Source of the DNA: Glebionis coronaria
Lineage: Eukaryota > Streptophyta > Magnoliopsida > Asterales > Asteraceae
DNA: 64,000 nt
Assembly: GCA_025667525.1 (NCBI GenBank)
Contig: CM046876.1
Span: 24,577,224-24,641,223 of the forward strand
Direction of reading: 5' to 3'
Shown here: piece after piece, positions 1-10,404 of the stretch
Numbering within the stretch: the stretch's first letter is position 1
How the letters are laid out: every line of letters begins with the position of its first letter
The notes under the pieces: model-generated
Told to the model about the DNA's origin: nothing
Databases searched by the model: none
Seen by the model: only the letters and a program-made list of their open reading frames with translations
Position numbers and translations under genes: made by a program

Positions 1-1380
1 TACAACTAGTACAAGAACATGTTTCCTACTTTTTTCCATTACCATTTTGTAATAGTGGTGTCACTGCTCATGTTAAAAATTTGCTTTTGGTTTCTTTTAT
101 TGCCAATGAGTTTGTATTATGTTTATTAGGCGAGTCAAGTCTTAATATATACAGTGTTTGTGATATACTTTTCTGTTTAGCATGCTCTGACTAACATAGT
201 CAAAGGAGTTGTTTTTAACCTTTTATTTCTCCCATCTACCCTCTTTCCAACTATATTGATTTTGCTGATAACTACGTACGAAAGTGGTATTACTTACCTT
301 TATCGCTAGTAAAGAGAATAGTTTCACAACATCGCCGCCATGACCCTGCACACCAAATGGTGCCTATACAAATGAAATGCCAATACAAGTAATGTCCACC
401 TGGTAGCATTACGTATCGTAGATCATAAACCATCAACTTCAATAGATAAACAACCTTCTCACAGATAAAGAAACTAATTAATAGTCTCAAACTATCACAC
501 CAAAAAGAAACTAATACAAACTTACTGTGGGCACAGAACATGCTAGACTCGCACTTGTTCCTCTCCAGAGTCTGCCAATTCCTTCCTACACAAGTCAAAA
601 TTATACTACAGACCCAATCCCAAATTCTTGGTAATAGTTTGATTTCAAACAAATGGTCGTCATCAACATGTCGAAGGCATCCTCTAAACAGCCATGTAAA
701 TTTTTAAAGACATATACGGTGTCCTTATATTCATGTTCATTATACAAGTTGTTGGTTGCCAAGTAAACCAAAACTGTGTAATGTAAATGAATTAAATCAC
801 TAAGGGCCATCTGACATAATTTGCTCGCTTAGACCATGACAATAACTAGTCATTCAATGGTAGTGGTACACTTCAGCATATAGAACATCATGAATGATAA
901 GAATGAATAATCAATCTATTTCAAACGACTAAGTAACAGAAAACTAAAATTCATTCTCCAATATTAAACTTTACCCCAACAAGCAGCATACACTTAGGCC
1001 AATACTTTTTTTTTCATTTGCTTATTTAAGTGAAATAAGCAAATTAATTTACCATACATATACATCCTATAATTTTTAACTACATATTTATATTTATGTA
1101 ACACCATAGAGTTTAGTATTACATCTATATACATCCTCATCAGTTAAAGAACCTAGGATACCCTAAAAAAAACATTTAATATTCATATGTTTTATAATTA
1201 ATGAGTTAATTTACCTTATCCTCTAAAGCATTTGAGCATGAGGATGTTACCGTCCCATATAATCGAGAGCATTGAAGCACGTATTCCTAATCAGCCACAA
1301 ACTTCAGTTTTTCACGTGAAATTTACAATATATCTATTCACAACTTAAAATTCCTGAGATTTTTAAGATCAAATTAGGAC
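1..1380. other. Intergenic DNA without a recognised gene
   Basis: No family is recognisable on either strand. The minus strand has a modest open frame (about 601-831) that starts after a plausible AG acceptor. A short minus-strand stretch at about 293-342 is bounded by AG and GTAAGT and could be an exon. Neither resembles a protein I know, so this may be the edge of an unrecognised gene or chance. Confidence 0.2.
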
Positions 1381-1386
1381 TTAGCA

Positions 1387-2430
1387 TAGGGCCAAAACCG
1401 ACCCGGCCCAACCCGAGTAATCCCAAAACCGAAATAAGGGAAAATGGTGTACCGAAACCAAAACCAAAACAACTCGGTTTGGTTCGGTAAGAGTCGGGTT
1501 TTGTCAGGATCATAATCGGTTTACACCGAAACCAAAAAAGCCTAGATTCCCGTGCAAACCCAAACACCCCTTAACCAAAAATTTATAACTGCAAATCCAA
1601 ACACCCCTTAACAGACAGTAGCAGACTAGCAGCTTGTTTGATAATAAAGAAATAGTGGAATTCAATTATTCAAATGAGTTTTGTTTCAATAAAAAAACTT
1701 ACATGAATGAACCACTTTGATCGCTTTACAGTAGTACCTATTGTACACGAATTAAAAATGTTAATAATTAAAATGAAGAATTAAAAAAGAAACTTACGTT
1801 TTTTATTTTCATCACTGAGTGAGATGAGAAAAAGAGAGATATGCGGCTGATACTATGCTCAACCCTAGCTGATAAAACATACCTTTTAATAACTATTTTC
1901 GGGCTAATCAGGCTTATTTCAGTTTTTGTACCGAACCGACCCGATACCAAAAACCAGGATTTTCCACATCCGATTACCGACCTGTTAGCCTCAAAATATT
2001 GAGTCAAACAAGAATGTTCGGTCATAGGTTTCTATTGTAATATTTATTAGAACGTTGTAATAAGTAGTTATTTAGTCGTGGTTCACGGGCTTGGATTTAA
2101 ACTAATTAAAGTCCAAAAGACAAGCCCGGCCCAATATATAGTCCATTAAAGCCCGCATGTGGGTGGACTATATATACTACCCTCCTAGCATGTTAGGAGG
2201 GTGGATGGTCATTTGTAACTTCTTTTCTTAATCTAATCTCACCAAGTTAATCATCTCTCTCTCTCTACTTTCTCTCACTACTTTCTCTCTCTAGGAATTC
2301 ATCTCTTCTTCATCTATTTTCTTTCTCTCTTCATTGCTTAATCATCACAAATATATCAGGATCGGTTTGATCAGTTTACTCGGCTCGGTCGGGTTAAGTC
2401 GGTTTCGATCGGTTATGCTCAGCCCTAGAT
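1387..2430. mobile_element. Degenerate element with CGGTT-rich ends
   Basis: The left end reads TAGGGCCAAAACCGACC and the right end is an inverted TAGGGCTGAGCATAACCGA-type sequence. Both sides are rich in CCGAACCG/CGGTTCGG motifs. About 2037-2350 inside it resembles the LTR-like segment seen again near 55.9 kb and 58.7 kb, so a retroelement piece may be nested here. No coding capacity and no clear target duplication were seen. Boundaries are approximate. Confidence 0.3.
2166..2202 (+). promoter_or_regulatory. TATA box followed by CCTCCTA..TAGGAGG palindrome in LTR-like segment
   Basis: A TATATATA run is followed within a few bases by an imperfect palindrome with arms CCTCCTA and TTAGGAGG. 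The same pair recurs at about 55956-55996 (+) and 58701-58732 (-). This layout suits an LTR core promoter whose transcript would start near the hairpin. The promoter role is inferred. Confidence 0.35.
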
Positions 2431-2439
2431 CAAATGATC

Positions 2440-3500
2440 CATCTGAAAACTAATCTCCATACTAGTGGGACAAGATCGTCTCTCCAATTCTCTAAAAGAC
2501 TTAAATCGCTTTCTTCATGCGAACACACCTGATATTTTTTAATTAAAAACCAATTCAGAAATTCTTAATTGAGTAAATAAGGTTTCATAGGTTAATTAAC
2601 TATTATGCTAATAATCTATGGCTAAAAAATGTTTAAATGTGAAAAGGAAAAACCTAAATCCCTCCAACTAGGGGTCAAAATCAATCTAATTTAATTAAAG
2701 TATTTAAATTTCCATCAGAATTTCAGGTACAATACGATAGGTATATGAATACTTGTAGCACAAGACAATACAAAAGTATGCAACATACGATCTATTTTAT
2801 GCCTCAAATATGGATAACTTATAAATTTTGAAATCACCAGATCAGAAACTAAGGTCATGTAATGTGTCAGGACTGATGATGTTTTAACGATGCAAGTTAA
2901 TAAATTCTAGTTAGAAATCTGACCTTATTAGACCACATCAGCTATGCAAAATACTAAAAGTATCAAATAATTGCGAGTGCGCCAGAAAACCAGTATAACA
3001 AGGCGAGATAAGTAGAAGAAAAACATGATCTGCCAAGAGACGATAAGCAGACAACCAGAGGATATCTTACATTCTGGAAACAAGAGGATTGTGGTGGACA
3101 ATATATTGGACATTATGAAATTACGAGTGAGTTCTAAGTTAATCCAAAATCTAAAAGTGATAAAACATGTAGTACAAACGAGCTAAATCAGAAATGCACC
3201 ATCCTAATCTCGTGAATCCTATGATATCATTAACTACCACCACCGAGCCATTGTATAGTAGAAATGAAGTTCAAGTTGAATATGAAGATTTATATATCAT
3301 CAATTAAACTAAACAAAAACTAGTATTAGATACCTGACCATGTATAAGAGGTCAACCACCAAACATAAAACTATAGTTCCTGCATTTCAACAATGTTAGA
3401 AAAAAAAAATCAACCTAGTCTAGCCTTTCCTTCCTACGTTGCAACAAAACATAAGCAAGTGAATCAACAATTTCCAATAGCTTCATTAAAGTATCTTTCT
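2440..3500. other. AT-rich intergenic DNA
   Basis: No ORF, repeat or RNA gene that I can support is visible in this stretch. Short frames here lack recognisable motifs. Confidence 0.4.
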
Positions 3501-3528
3501 TTCAAGGTACACGGCTTGACATTTAGAA

Positions 3529-3848
3529 CAGCTTATCCTGATAAGCTTATCAGAATAAGCTGTTTTCAAACAGCTTATTCCGCTAAGCTTATCGGGATAA
3601 GCTGTTTCAAACAGCTTATCCTGATAAGCTTATCAGGATAAGCTGTTTGAAAACAGTTTATTCGGATAAGCTGATCAGGATAAACTGTTTGAAAACAGCT
3701 TATCCTGATAAGCTTATCAGAATAAGCTGTTTTCAAACAGCTTATTTCGCTAAGCTTATCGGGATAAGCTGTTTCAAACAGCTTATCCTGATAAGCTTAT
3801 CAGGATAAGCTGTTTGAAAACAGCTTATTCGGATAAGTTGATAAGCAA
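3529..3848. repeat. Compound palindromic tandem array (AAGCTTATC units)
   Basis: Blocks of the type CAGCTTATCCTGATAAGC joined to their reverse complement follow one another, separated by short GTTTCAAAC or GTTTTCAAAC spacers. Each block is itself a palindrome of about 34 bp. A higher-order unit of about 168 bp is present nearly twice, starting at 3531 and 3699, with a few point changes. Single strands could fold into a chain of hairpins. Confidence 0.8.
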
Positions 3849-3931
3849 CATAGCGAGTGTTTGGGTTTGCGTTTTACACAGTTAAAGAGTGTTTGGATTT
3901 ACGTTTAACGGAAATTAACAAGCTTATAAAT

Positions 3932-4887
3932 CCCCAACGACATGTCGCTGGGGAAACCAAAATAATAAAAAAAACATACTTTTTATTTGTGGTGGTTTGT
4001 TGGTGGTCGGGGCTGCGCCTCGGGCTGTGGTCGGGGCTACAATAACATAAAAGAAACTCATTTTAATCATCAATTAAAACCTTTAAAACCAAAAACATAA
4101 AACAAAATTAAAATCAAAATTAAACAAAATTAAAACCTTTAAAACCACGGATGGTGGCGGGCTTGGTCGGCTGAGGTCGGGATCGGCTGTGGTCGGGGCT
4201 CCGCAACAGTCGGGCTCAAAAACATAAAACAAAATTAAACAAAACATTAATTATCAATTACAATATCAATTATAAAATCAAAATTAAAATATAAAATCAA
4301 AATGTAAAAATCTAAAATAAAATTAAACAAAACATTACTTTTTATCAATGTTTTACTTTTATAAAAAGTATGTTGATGGTGGTGGAGTGGCGGATTGGTG
4401 GTGGTGGTGGCCGTCCGGGTTGGTGTTGATAGATTGGTGGTGATGGATTGGTGGTGATGGATTGGTGATGATGGGTATGGCGTAAATGGTGATGAATGGT
4501 GGTAGTGGTGATGAATGGTGGTGATGATTGGTGGTGTAAATGATTGGTGGTGATGGATTGGTGGTAAAAATCGCAGGTTGTTTGAGAGAAGAGAAAAAGA
4601 GATGGATGAGTGAAGTTTCTTTAAAGTGTTTGAAGATAAGAAGTTGTCAAAACTTTCCCCAGCTACATGTCGCTGGGGAAAGCTTCCCCAGCGACATGTC
4701 GCTAATGAATTTGTCGTTTGCGCCAGCTTTTTGATAACCTGTCGATTTTAACGGAACTATCCCCAGCGACATGTCGCTGGGGAAACCTGTATTTTGTCGG
4801 TTTGTGAAAGAAGCGCGTTAATGAAAATTTTTGGAGGGATTTCTAAAATTAATGAACCAACTTTACCCCAGCGACATGTCGCTGGGA
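3932..4887. repeat. Left cluster of the 22-bp CGACATGTCG palindrome
   Basis: Five copies of the palindrome CCCCAGCGACA plus its reverse complement are at 3932-3953 (one mismatch), 4657-4678 (one mismatch), 4686-4703 (truncated at the right), 4761-4782 (perfect) and 4866-4887 (one mismatch). Most are flanked by TTT on the left and AAA on the right, which lengthens the symmetry. The intervening DNA is AT-rich or a GGTGATGG-type simple repeat. Confidence 0.85.
4385..4565 (+). repeat. GGTGATGGATTGGT minisatellite
   Basis: Imperfect tandem repeats of a GGTGGTGATGGATTGGT-like unit lie inside the left flank of the palindrome element. No coding potential is evident. Confidence 0.6.
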
Positions 4888-4914
4888 AAACTTTTTTAAC
4901 AATTTATGATATTT

Positions 4915-5345
4915 ACTTTTAAATGATTAATGATAATAATTTTATATAATTGTATATTATACTTTTATATAATTAAAAATAATAAGTTTTATATAATTGT
5001 ATATTTTACTTTTATATAATTAAAAATAATAAGTTTTATATAATTGTATTTTTTTATATAAGATATTTATGTAAATTAGTTTTAAATGATTGATAATAAT
5101 ACGTTTTATATAATTATATATTTTAGTTTTATATAATTAATAATAATAAGTTTTATATAGTTGTATATTTTTTCATATAACATTTATGTAATTTAATTTT
5201 AAATTACTAATAATAATAAGTTTTATATAATTATATATTTTATTTTTATATAATTGTATATTTTACTTTCAGATAATTAATAATAATAGGTTTTATATAA
5301 TTGTATTTTTTTATATACCATTTATGTAATTTACTTTTTAAATGA
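4915..5345 (+). repeat. AT-rich tandem repeat (AATAATAAGTTTTATATAATTG)
   Basis: Repeated blocks of AATAATAAGTTTTATAT, ATTGTATATTTTAC and TTTTATATAATTAA recur at roughly 50-110 bp spacing. The composition is almost wholly A/T. No gene is present. Confidence 0.65.
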
Positions 5346-5347
5346 TT

Positions 5348-6790
5348 AATAGGGTTCAACATTATAGGTTCAATGTATTAGATAGGGTTCATCATTATAG
5401 GTTCAATGTATTAGATAGGTTCGATGTATTAGATAGGGTTCATCATTAGAGGTTCAATGTATTAGATATGTTTCAACATTAGAGGTTCAATGTATTAGAT
5501 AGGGTTCATCATTAGAGGTTTAATGTATTAGATAGGGTTCATCATTATAGGTTCAATGTATTAGATAGGGTTCATCATTAGAGGTTCAATATATTAGATA
5601 TGGTTCAACATTAGAGGTTCATTGTATTAGATATGGTTCAACATTAGAGGTTCATTGAATTAGATAGGGTTCATCATTAGAGGTTCAATGTATTAGATAG
5701 GGTTCATCATTATAGGTTCAATGTATTAGATAGGGTTCATCATTAGAGGTTCAATGTATTAGATAGGGTTCATCATTATAGGTTCAATGTATTAGATAGG
5801 GTTCATCATTAAGGTTCAATATATTAGATATGATTCAACATTAGAGGTTCATTGTATTAGATATGGTTCAACATTAGAGGTTAGATAGGGTTCACCATTA
5901 TAGGTTCAATGTATTAGATAGGGTTCAACATTATAGGTTCAATGTATTAGATAGGGTTCATAATTAGAGGTTCAATATATTAGATATGGTTCATCATTAG
6001 AGGTTCAATGTATTAGATAGGGTTCATCATTAGAGGTTCAATATATTAGATATGGTTCAACATTAGAGGTTCATTGTATTAGATATGGTTCAACATTAGA
6101 GGTTCATTAAATTAGATAGGGTTCATCATTATAGGTTCAATGTATTAGATAGGGTTCATCATTATAGGTTCAATGTATTAGATAGGGTTCATCATGAGAG
6201 GTTCAATGTATTAGATAGGGTTCATCATTATAGGTTCAATGTATTAGATAGGGTTCATCATTAGAGGTTCAATGTATTAGATAGGGTTCACCATTAGAGG
6301 TTTAACGTATTAGATGTTTATTGGAGGGAAAACATTAGAGGGAAAACATTGGAGGGAAAACATTGGAGGGAAAATGTTAACAATTTCCATCATTAGAGGT
6401 TCAACGTATTAGATAGGGTTCAACATTAGAGGTTCAACGTATTAGAGGTTCATTGTATTAGATACGGTTCAACATTAGAGGTTCATTGTATTAGATATGG
6501 TTCAACATTAGAGGTTCATTGAATTAGATAGGGTTCATCATTATAGGTTCAATGTATTAGATAGGGTTCATCATTATAGGTTCAATGTATTAGATAGGGT
6601 TCATCATTATAGGTTCAATGTATTAGATAGGGTTCATCATTATAGGTTCAATGTATTAGATACGGTTCATCATTAGAGGTTCAATGTATTAGATAGGGTT
6701 CATCATTAGAGGTTCAACGTATTAGATAGGGTTCATCATTAGAGGTTCAACGTATTAGATAGGGTTCAACATTAGAGGTTCAACGTATTA
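5348..6790 (+). repeat. 33-bp minisatellite, about 40 copies
   Basis: A unit close to GGTTCAATGTATTAGATAGG followed by GTTCATCATTATA is repeated head to tail for about 1.4 kb. Variants alternate TATAGG/TAGAGG, CATCATT/CAACATT and AATGT/AACGT. The array is interrupted near 6320-6380 and closed near 6790-6860 by matching blocks of GGAGGGAAAACATT, so at least one segmental duplication took part in its growth. Unit variants come in runs, as expected from unequal exchange. Confidence 0.85.
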
Positions 6791-6962
6791 GATGTTCATT
6801 GGAGGGAAAACATTAGAGGGAAAACATTGGAGGGAAAACATTGGAGGGAAAATGTTAACAATTTCCCTCACTTTTTAGCATAAAAAGAGAACCACACACA
6901 CTCCTTATCATCACAACCACCAGCAGATCACACACACTTATCATCATAAACAAATTGTTATT

Positions 6963-7427
6963 ATGTACATGTTGAAGCATGAAGCTTTTGCGTGTAGGTG
7001 TGGACATGGAGATGTAGTTCTTCGAGAATCGTGGACAACTGAAAACTTTGGTAGACTGTACTATGCTTGTCCACGTTCACGGGTTCAACCTCCAGTTTCA
7101 TATGGATGCAAATTTTTTTTATGGAAAGACGAACGCGTTCAACTACTAATCAATTCTCTTGGAGGTTCAATGAGGTTTTCTCCTCCAAGCTCTTCTTCAA
7201 GACCTTCAACAAGCTTTTCTCCTCCAAGCTCTTCTACCAGACCTTCAACGATTCCAATTTCTTCTCCAAGCTTTTCAGCGTGTGCAAACTGTGTGCGCTT
7301 GAATGGAATGATAATGGTACTTGAGCGTACGATAGAGTTGTACCGCAACCCCGATAGGCACACATTGGATTCAGCTGCACTACTTCACGACCTTTACGAT
7401 GACATGGGGAACATTCGTTTGAACTAG
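6963..7427 (+). CDS. Small GRF-type zinc-finger protein
   Basis: This is an uninterrupted 154-residue frame. Residues 11-57 fit the GRF zinc finger: CxCG at 11-14, a serine/threonine patch, an N-x-GR-x-YY-x-C-P segment at 28-37 (third cysteine C36), and C49-KFF-x-W-x-DE ending at 57. Known GRF zinc fingers bind nucleic acid and occur in topoisomerase III, APE2 and NEIL3, and in many plant transposon-linked proteins. Residues 58-95 are rich in serine, proline and phenylalanine with a near repeat of a PPSSS-RPST block; the C-terminus looks helical. ATG at 6963 is the first in frame; a CATAAAAAG box about 75 bp upstream could act as a TATA element. The ORF lies between the palindrome clusters, so it is probably element-borne rather than a host gene. 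Expression is unknown. Confidence 0.6.
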   Translation: MYMLKHEAFACRCGHGDVVLRESWTTENFGRLYYACPRSRVQPPVSYGCKFFLWKDERVQLLINSLGGSMRFSPPSSSSRPSTSFSPPSSSTRPSTIPISSPSFSACANCVRLNGMIMVLERTIELYRNPDRHTLDSAALLHDLYDDMGNIRLN

Positions 7428-7832
7428 TTTATGATGTATCTGTTTTCGTGTTTATGAGTCTATTATCGGTTTAATATCCATGTTTAATTAAGCGCGTGTT
7501 TAAGTGTCCGTGTAGAATAAAGTTAGGTTTAGGCGTGTCTGTTTGTAAGCCTCAATGAATGTTAACAATTTTTAATTAATATTAACAATGAATGTTAACA
7601 ATTATCAGTGAATGTTAACTTTTGGCGGGCAAAATGTTGGCGGAAAAACATTGGCGGGAAAACATTAGCGGGAAAATTAACCATTTGTCTCACTTTTTTT
7701 TATCATAAAAAGAGATATACTATTTTAAATTTTAATAACTATATTTTTTAATATATATATTATATTTACTAAAATATTATATAAACATTACACATTTTTT
7801 GAAAATTGGTGGTCAAATAGAAGTCAACGTTT

Positions 7833-8235
7833 CCCCAGCGACATGTCGCTGGGGAAAGTTTTGTTCGTTTTTTGTAAAATAGGCGCGTTAACTGAATGTC
7901 TTTGGAGGGAATCCTAAAAAAGTTTCCCCAGCGACATGTCGCTGGGGAAATTTTTTGGCATAAATTAAACAACGCATTAACGCTACTCACTTGGATTAGA
8001 CGTGGGAGAAAGTTTCCCCAGCGACATGTCGTTGGGGAAAAGTTGGCGGGTTAATCTCCCGCTTGCATTAATTGTGAAAGTAGTTTGGTCAAAATTCAGT
8101 CAACTTTTCCCCAGCGACATGTCGCTGGGGAAAATTTTCTTTATTTTTTGGTCAAAATTTTTTCGAGAAAGTTTGCCACGTCAGAAAGTTTTTGTCGTTT
8201 AGCGACTTTTCCCCAGCGACATCATGTCGCTGAGG
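7833..8235. repeat. Right cluster of the 22-bp CGACATGTCG palindrome
   Basis: Five copies are at 7833-7854, 7926-7947 and 8109-8130 (perfect), 8016-8037 (one mismatch) and 8211-8235 (3-bp insertion in the centre plus one mismatch). Segments between copies, such as GCGCGTTAA and TTTGGAGGGA, also occur in the left cluster in the same orientation. Confidence 0.85.
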
Positions 8236-8261
8236 AAAACCCCGATGGGGAAGGGCTGGAT

Positions 8262-8575
8262 TGTTGTAGTGTGTTGAGTAACTTGGTGAGGATGTATGTT
8301 ATGTGTGCTCAGGTTCATGATCCTAATTTTTGTCTGTGGGTAAGCAAATCGCTAGCTTGCTAATGTTGTGGCTTGGAATGTGATGGTAGATGTGCATGTT
8401 AGAGTTGGGGACGTTAGCAAAGCGTGGATTTTGTTTGATGGGATGGTGGAAAGGATTGTGGTTTTTTTACGAAGCGATGGAGTTGTTTATGAAAATGCAA
8501 ATGGAAGGTGGCGTGACACCGAATTATGTTAGATTGATTAGCGTGTTTCCAATGATGTGAATCTTTGTCACAAAA
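8262..8575 (+). pseudogene. Broken PPR-protein fragment
   Basis: Three reading frames in series encode pieces typical of PLS-type pentatricopeptide repeat proteins: SNLVRMYVMCAQV from 8277, then NVVAWNVMVDVHVRVGDVSK from 8362 followed by an LFDGM-VER segment, then AMELFMKMQMEGG followed by a PNYVRL segment from 8474. PPR proteins bind organellar RNA. Here at least two frameshifts separate the parts and no start, upstream repeats or C-terminal domain are present, so this is a relic. It begins directly after the putative TAGTG end of the neighbouring element. It may be the insertion target or a captured fragment. Confidence 0.6.
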
Positions 8576-9165
8576 GAATGTAATTACATGGAATCTTCAT
8601 AACCAAATGGTTCACACTAATCGAATAAAACCATGGTTTAGCTAAGTATGTCTTAGAGTCCGTTGTATCCACAAACAAATATACATGTATTAACAGTAAC
8701 ATTGGCTAAGGATGTCTTACGTTCCATTGTTTCAAGTTTTTAGTTTCAATATCGTATCTAAGTGGATAGAAAAAATCATATTTTACATTTACCCATTCAC
8801 ATGTTGCATGTCGATAGTAATAATGACATTTTTTTGCACAAAACCTGCTTGGCGTGTTCATGGAGGGTGAGTTGTATTTGTACTCGATGATAGAGGATGA
8901 ATTATTGAGAGGTTTATAGAAAAAAAGATTGAAGATGAATGATGTTAAAGATGAGGGTATTTTTCTCATTTAATGTTGCCACATAATTTTGTTACCTGAT
9001 ATCTTAAGTTGTAATATATGGAGTAACGTAAACAACCGGTCACGCAAACATAAGTAACCTGAAATCACAAAATAAAAGTTTAGTAACTTAGGACAACTTT
9101 TTTTGTAAAGTTTAGTATCATCTTTTTATATTAACCCAAGAAAATATATTAGTACATCGATAATT
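8576..9165. other. Intergenic DNA, no supported feature
   Basis: TAAGGATGTCTTACGTTCCA near 8706 resembles the AGTATGTCTTAGAGTCCG stretch near 8645, so a short direct repeat is possible. Otherwise nothing was recognised. Confidence 0.35.
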
Positions 9166-9167
9166 TA

Positions 9168-9562
9168 TCATACGAGATTAATTTGTTCGCTCATCGAAAT
9201 CACACATCTCTCCAAAACACTCTGACGTGAATAGCTCTCAGTCGGCTTCTTCTTTACTCTCTCGTCTATCTCTCTTTTAGCCCTTGCTTCCACTTCTAAT
9301 GTCTCTCGTAATGCCTCCTCATTTAGAAGTAGTTGGCTCTCTTTATCCTCTTTATCCTCAGTAAAATGATATTCTTCAGGTATTTCATGTTCATCGAATG
9401 AATAATCTTCTTGTGTTGGTTGAGTTTATGAACCAACCACATAGGGTTCGTGATTCAAGTGGTTTCTCGGACGTCGACAAATTAGTTCGAGTAGCTTTTC
9501 CTTGTTTCGTTTACTATATCCGGGTGTGCTTCCTTGAGTGTCTTTTGAGACATGTTTAGATG
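9168..9562 (-). pseudogene. Relic ORF, C-terminal part of an unidentified plant/TE protein
   Basis: The minus strand keeps one frame from about 9562 to a TGA at 9168-9170 with a single internal TAA at 9426-9428. It encodes a basic stretch (SKRNKEKLLELICRR), then an acidic stretch (DYSFDEHEIPEEYHFTEDKE), then a helical Glu/Arg-rich tail (LREALR-type, EARAKREIDERVKKKPTESY). This order resembles Myb/SANT-like accessory proteins of plant PIF/Harbinger elements, but I cannot confirm that. No N-terminal DNA-binding domain is visible. The intact frame over more than 120 codons apart from one stop suggests recent decay. Confidence 0.4.
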
Positions 9563-9569
9563 AAAGGAT

Positions 9570-10400
9570 AAACGGATTATATATTCGTGGATTAGTTTTT
9601 TAACCAATGTTTTAATTTCATTGACGTTATGTAAAACTGAACAAGACATCTCGTAATATATTTTGATAATTAATTTGATGAAAGTATGTATTTATGAAGA
9701 AGTTTATGGGTTTTTATAATAAAAATAATAATACTTTTTTTAAATCAAATGGTTATATTTTGAATATGTGCCCACAATTTAACTCACGCGATGTGAGTTA
9801 CTCACATATTTAAAGACAACTTATGTATGAATTATGTAGCTGGGGTGACAATTCACGTACGAATTATCACTCCCACCATGAAACTGCACCCGTTCATCCA
9901 ACTTTACATGAAAATTATATAAATGAAAACTATATATCGGACCCATATTATATATCAATGTGTTGTTGTGGGTTTTTCTGGTAATCACGGTTTTTAGTTT
10001 TCTAGTTCACGAGATCTTTGAATTGTTGATACGTACGTAGTCATACTTATTTTTAAAAATATGTGTTATATCTATTGTTCATCATTTTTCTAGTTAAGTT
10101 TTTCTTGACGGGCTTCTTGTCAATAACTTATAATTAAATGGAAAAAAATGTAAAATAAAAAAGATGAGAAATAAATATAATAATACATTAAAAATATATC
10201 GACTTAAATTAGACACAATTTTGACACACTTTCACACATTTTTTCTTGCTAAAAGTTAAAAATATACATATGTAAATATAATTTTTTTGAACAAATGTTA
10301 AATATATTTCATTAAATAAAAATTGCTATTTATTTCTCTTCAGTTTTGATTCAAATTTATTTAATTGGGACTCTAACCCTTATAAAAATCATTATCAACA
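9570..10400. other. AT-rich intergenic DNA
   Basis: No ORF or repeat that I can support is seen. Composition is AT-rich with scattered poly-A/T runs. Confidence 0.4.
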
Positions 10401-10404
10401 CTAA

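Larger units (their letters stand above)
3932..8271. mobile_element. CACTA-like element with subterminal palindromes and GRF ORF (candidate)
   Basis: Two clusters of one 22-bp palindrome (half-site CCCCAGCGACA followed by its reverse complement) bracket AT repeats, a 33-bp minisatellite and a small zinc-finger ORF. The right side ends with TTGTTGTAGTG at about 8261-8271, which matches the TAGTG terminus of plant CACTA (En/Spm) elements. Clustered subterminal repeats are typical of that superfamily. No CACTA start was found on the left, so the 5' end may be lost or lie elsewhere. There is no transposase, so the element would be non-autonomous. A chance assembly of repeats is the alternative. 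Confidence 0.45.

Noticed and set aside
290..831. A host gene exon pair on the minus strand
   Set aside because: Possible AG and GT borders exist, but the peptides resemble nothing I know and no further exons could be linked.
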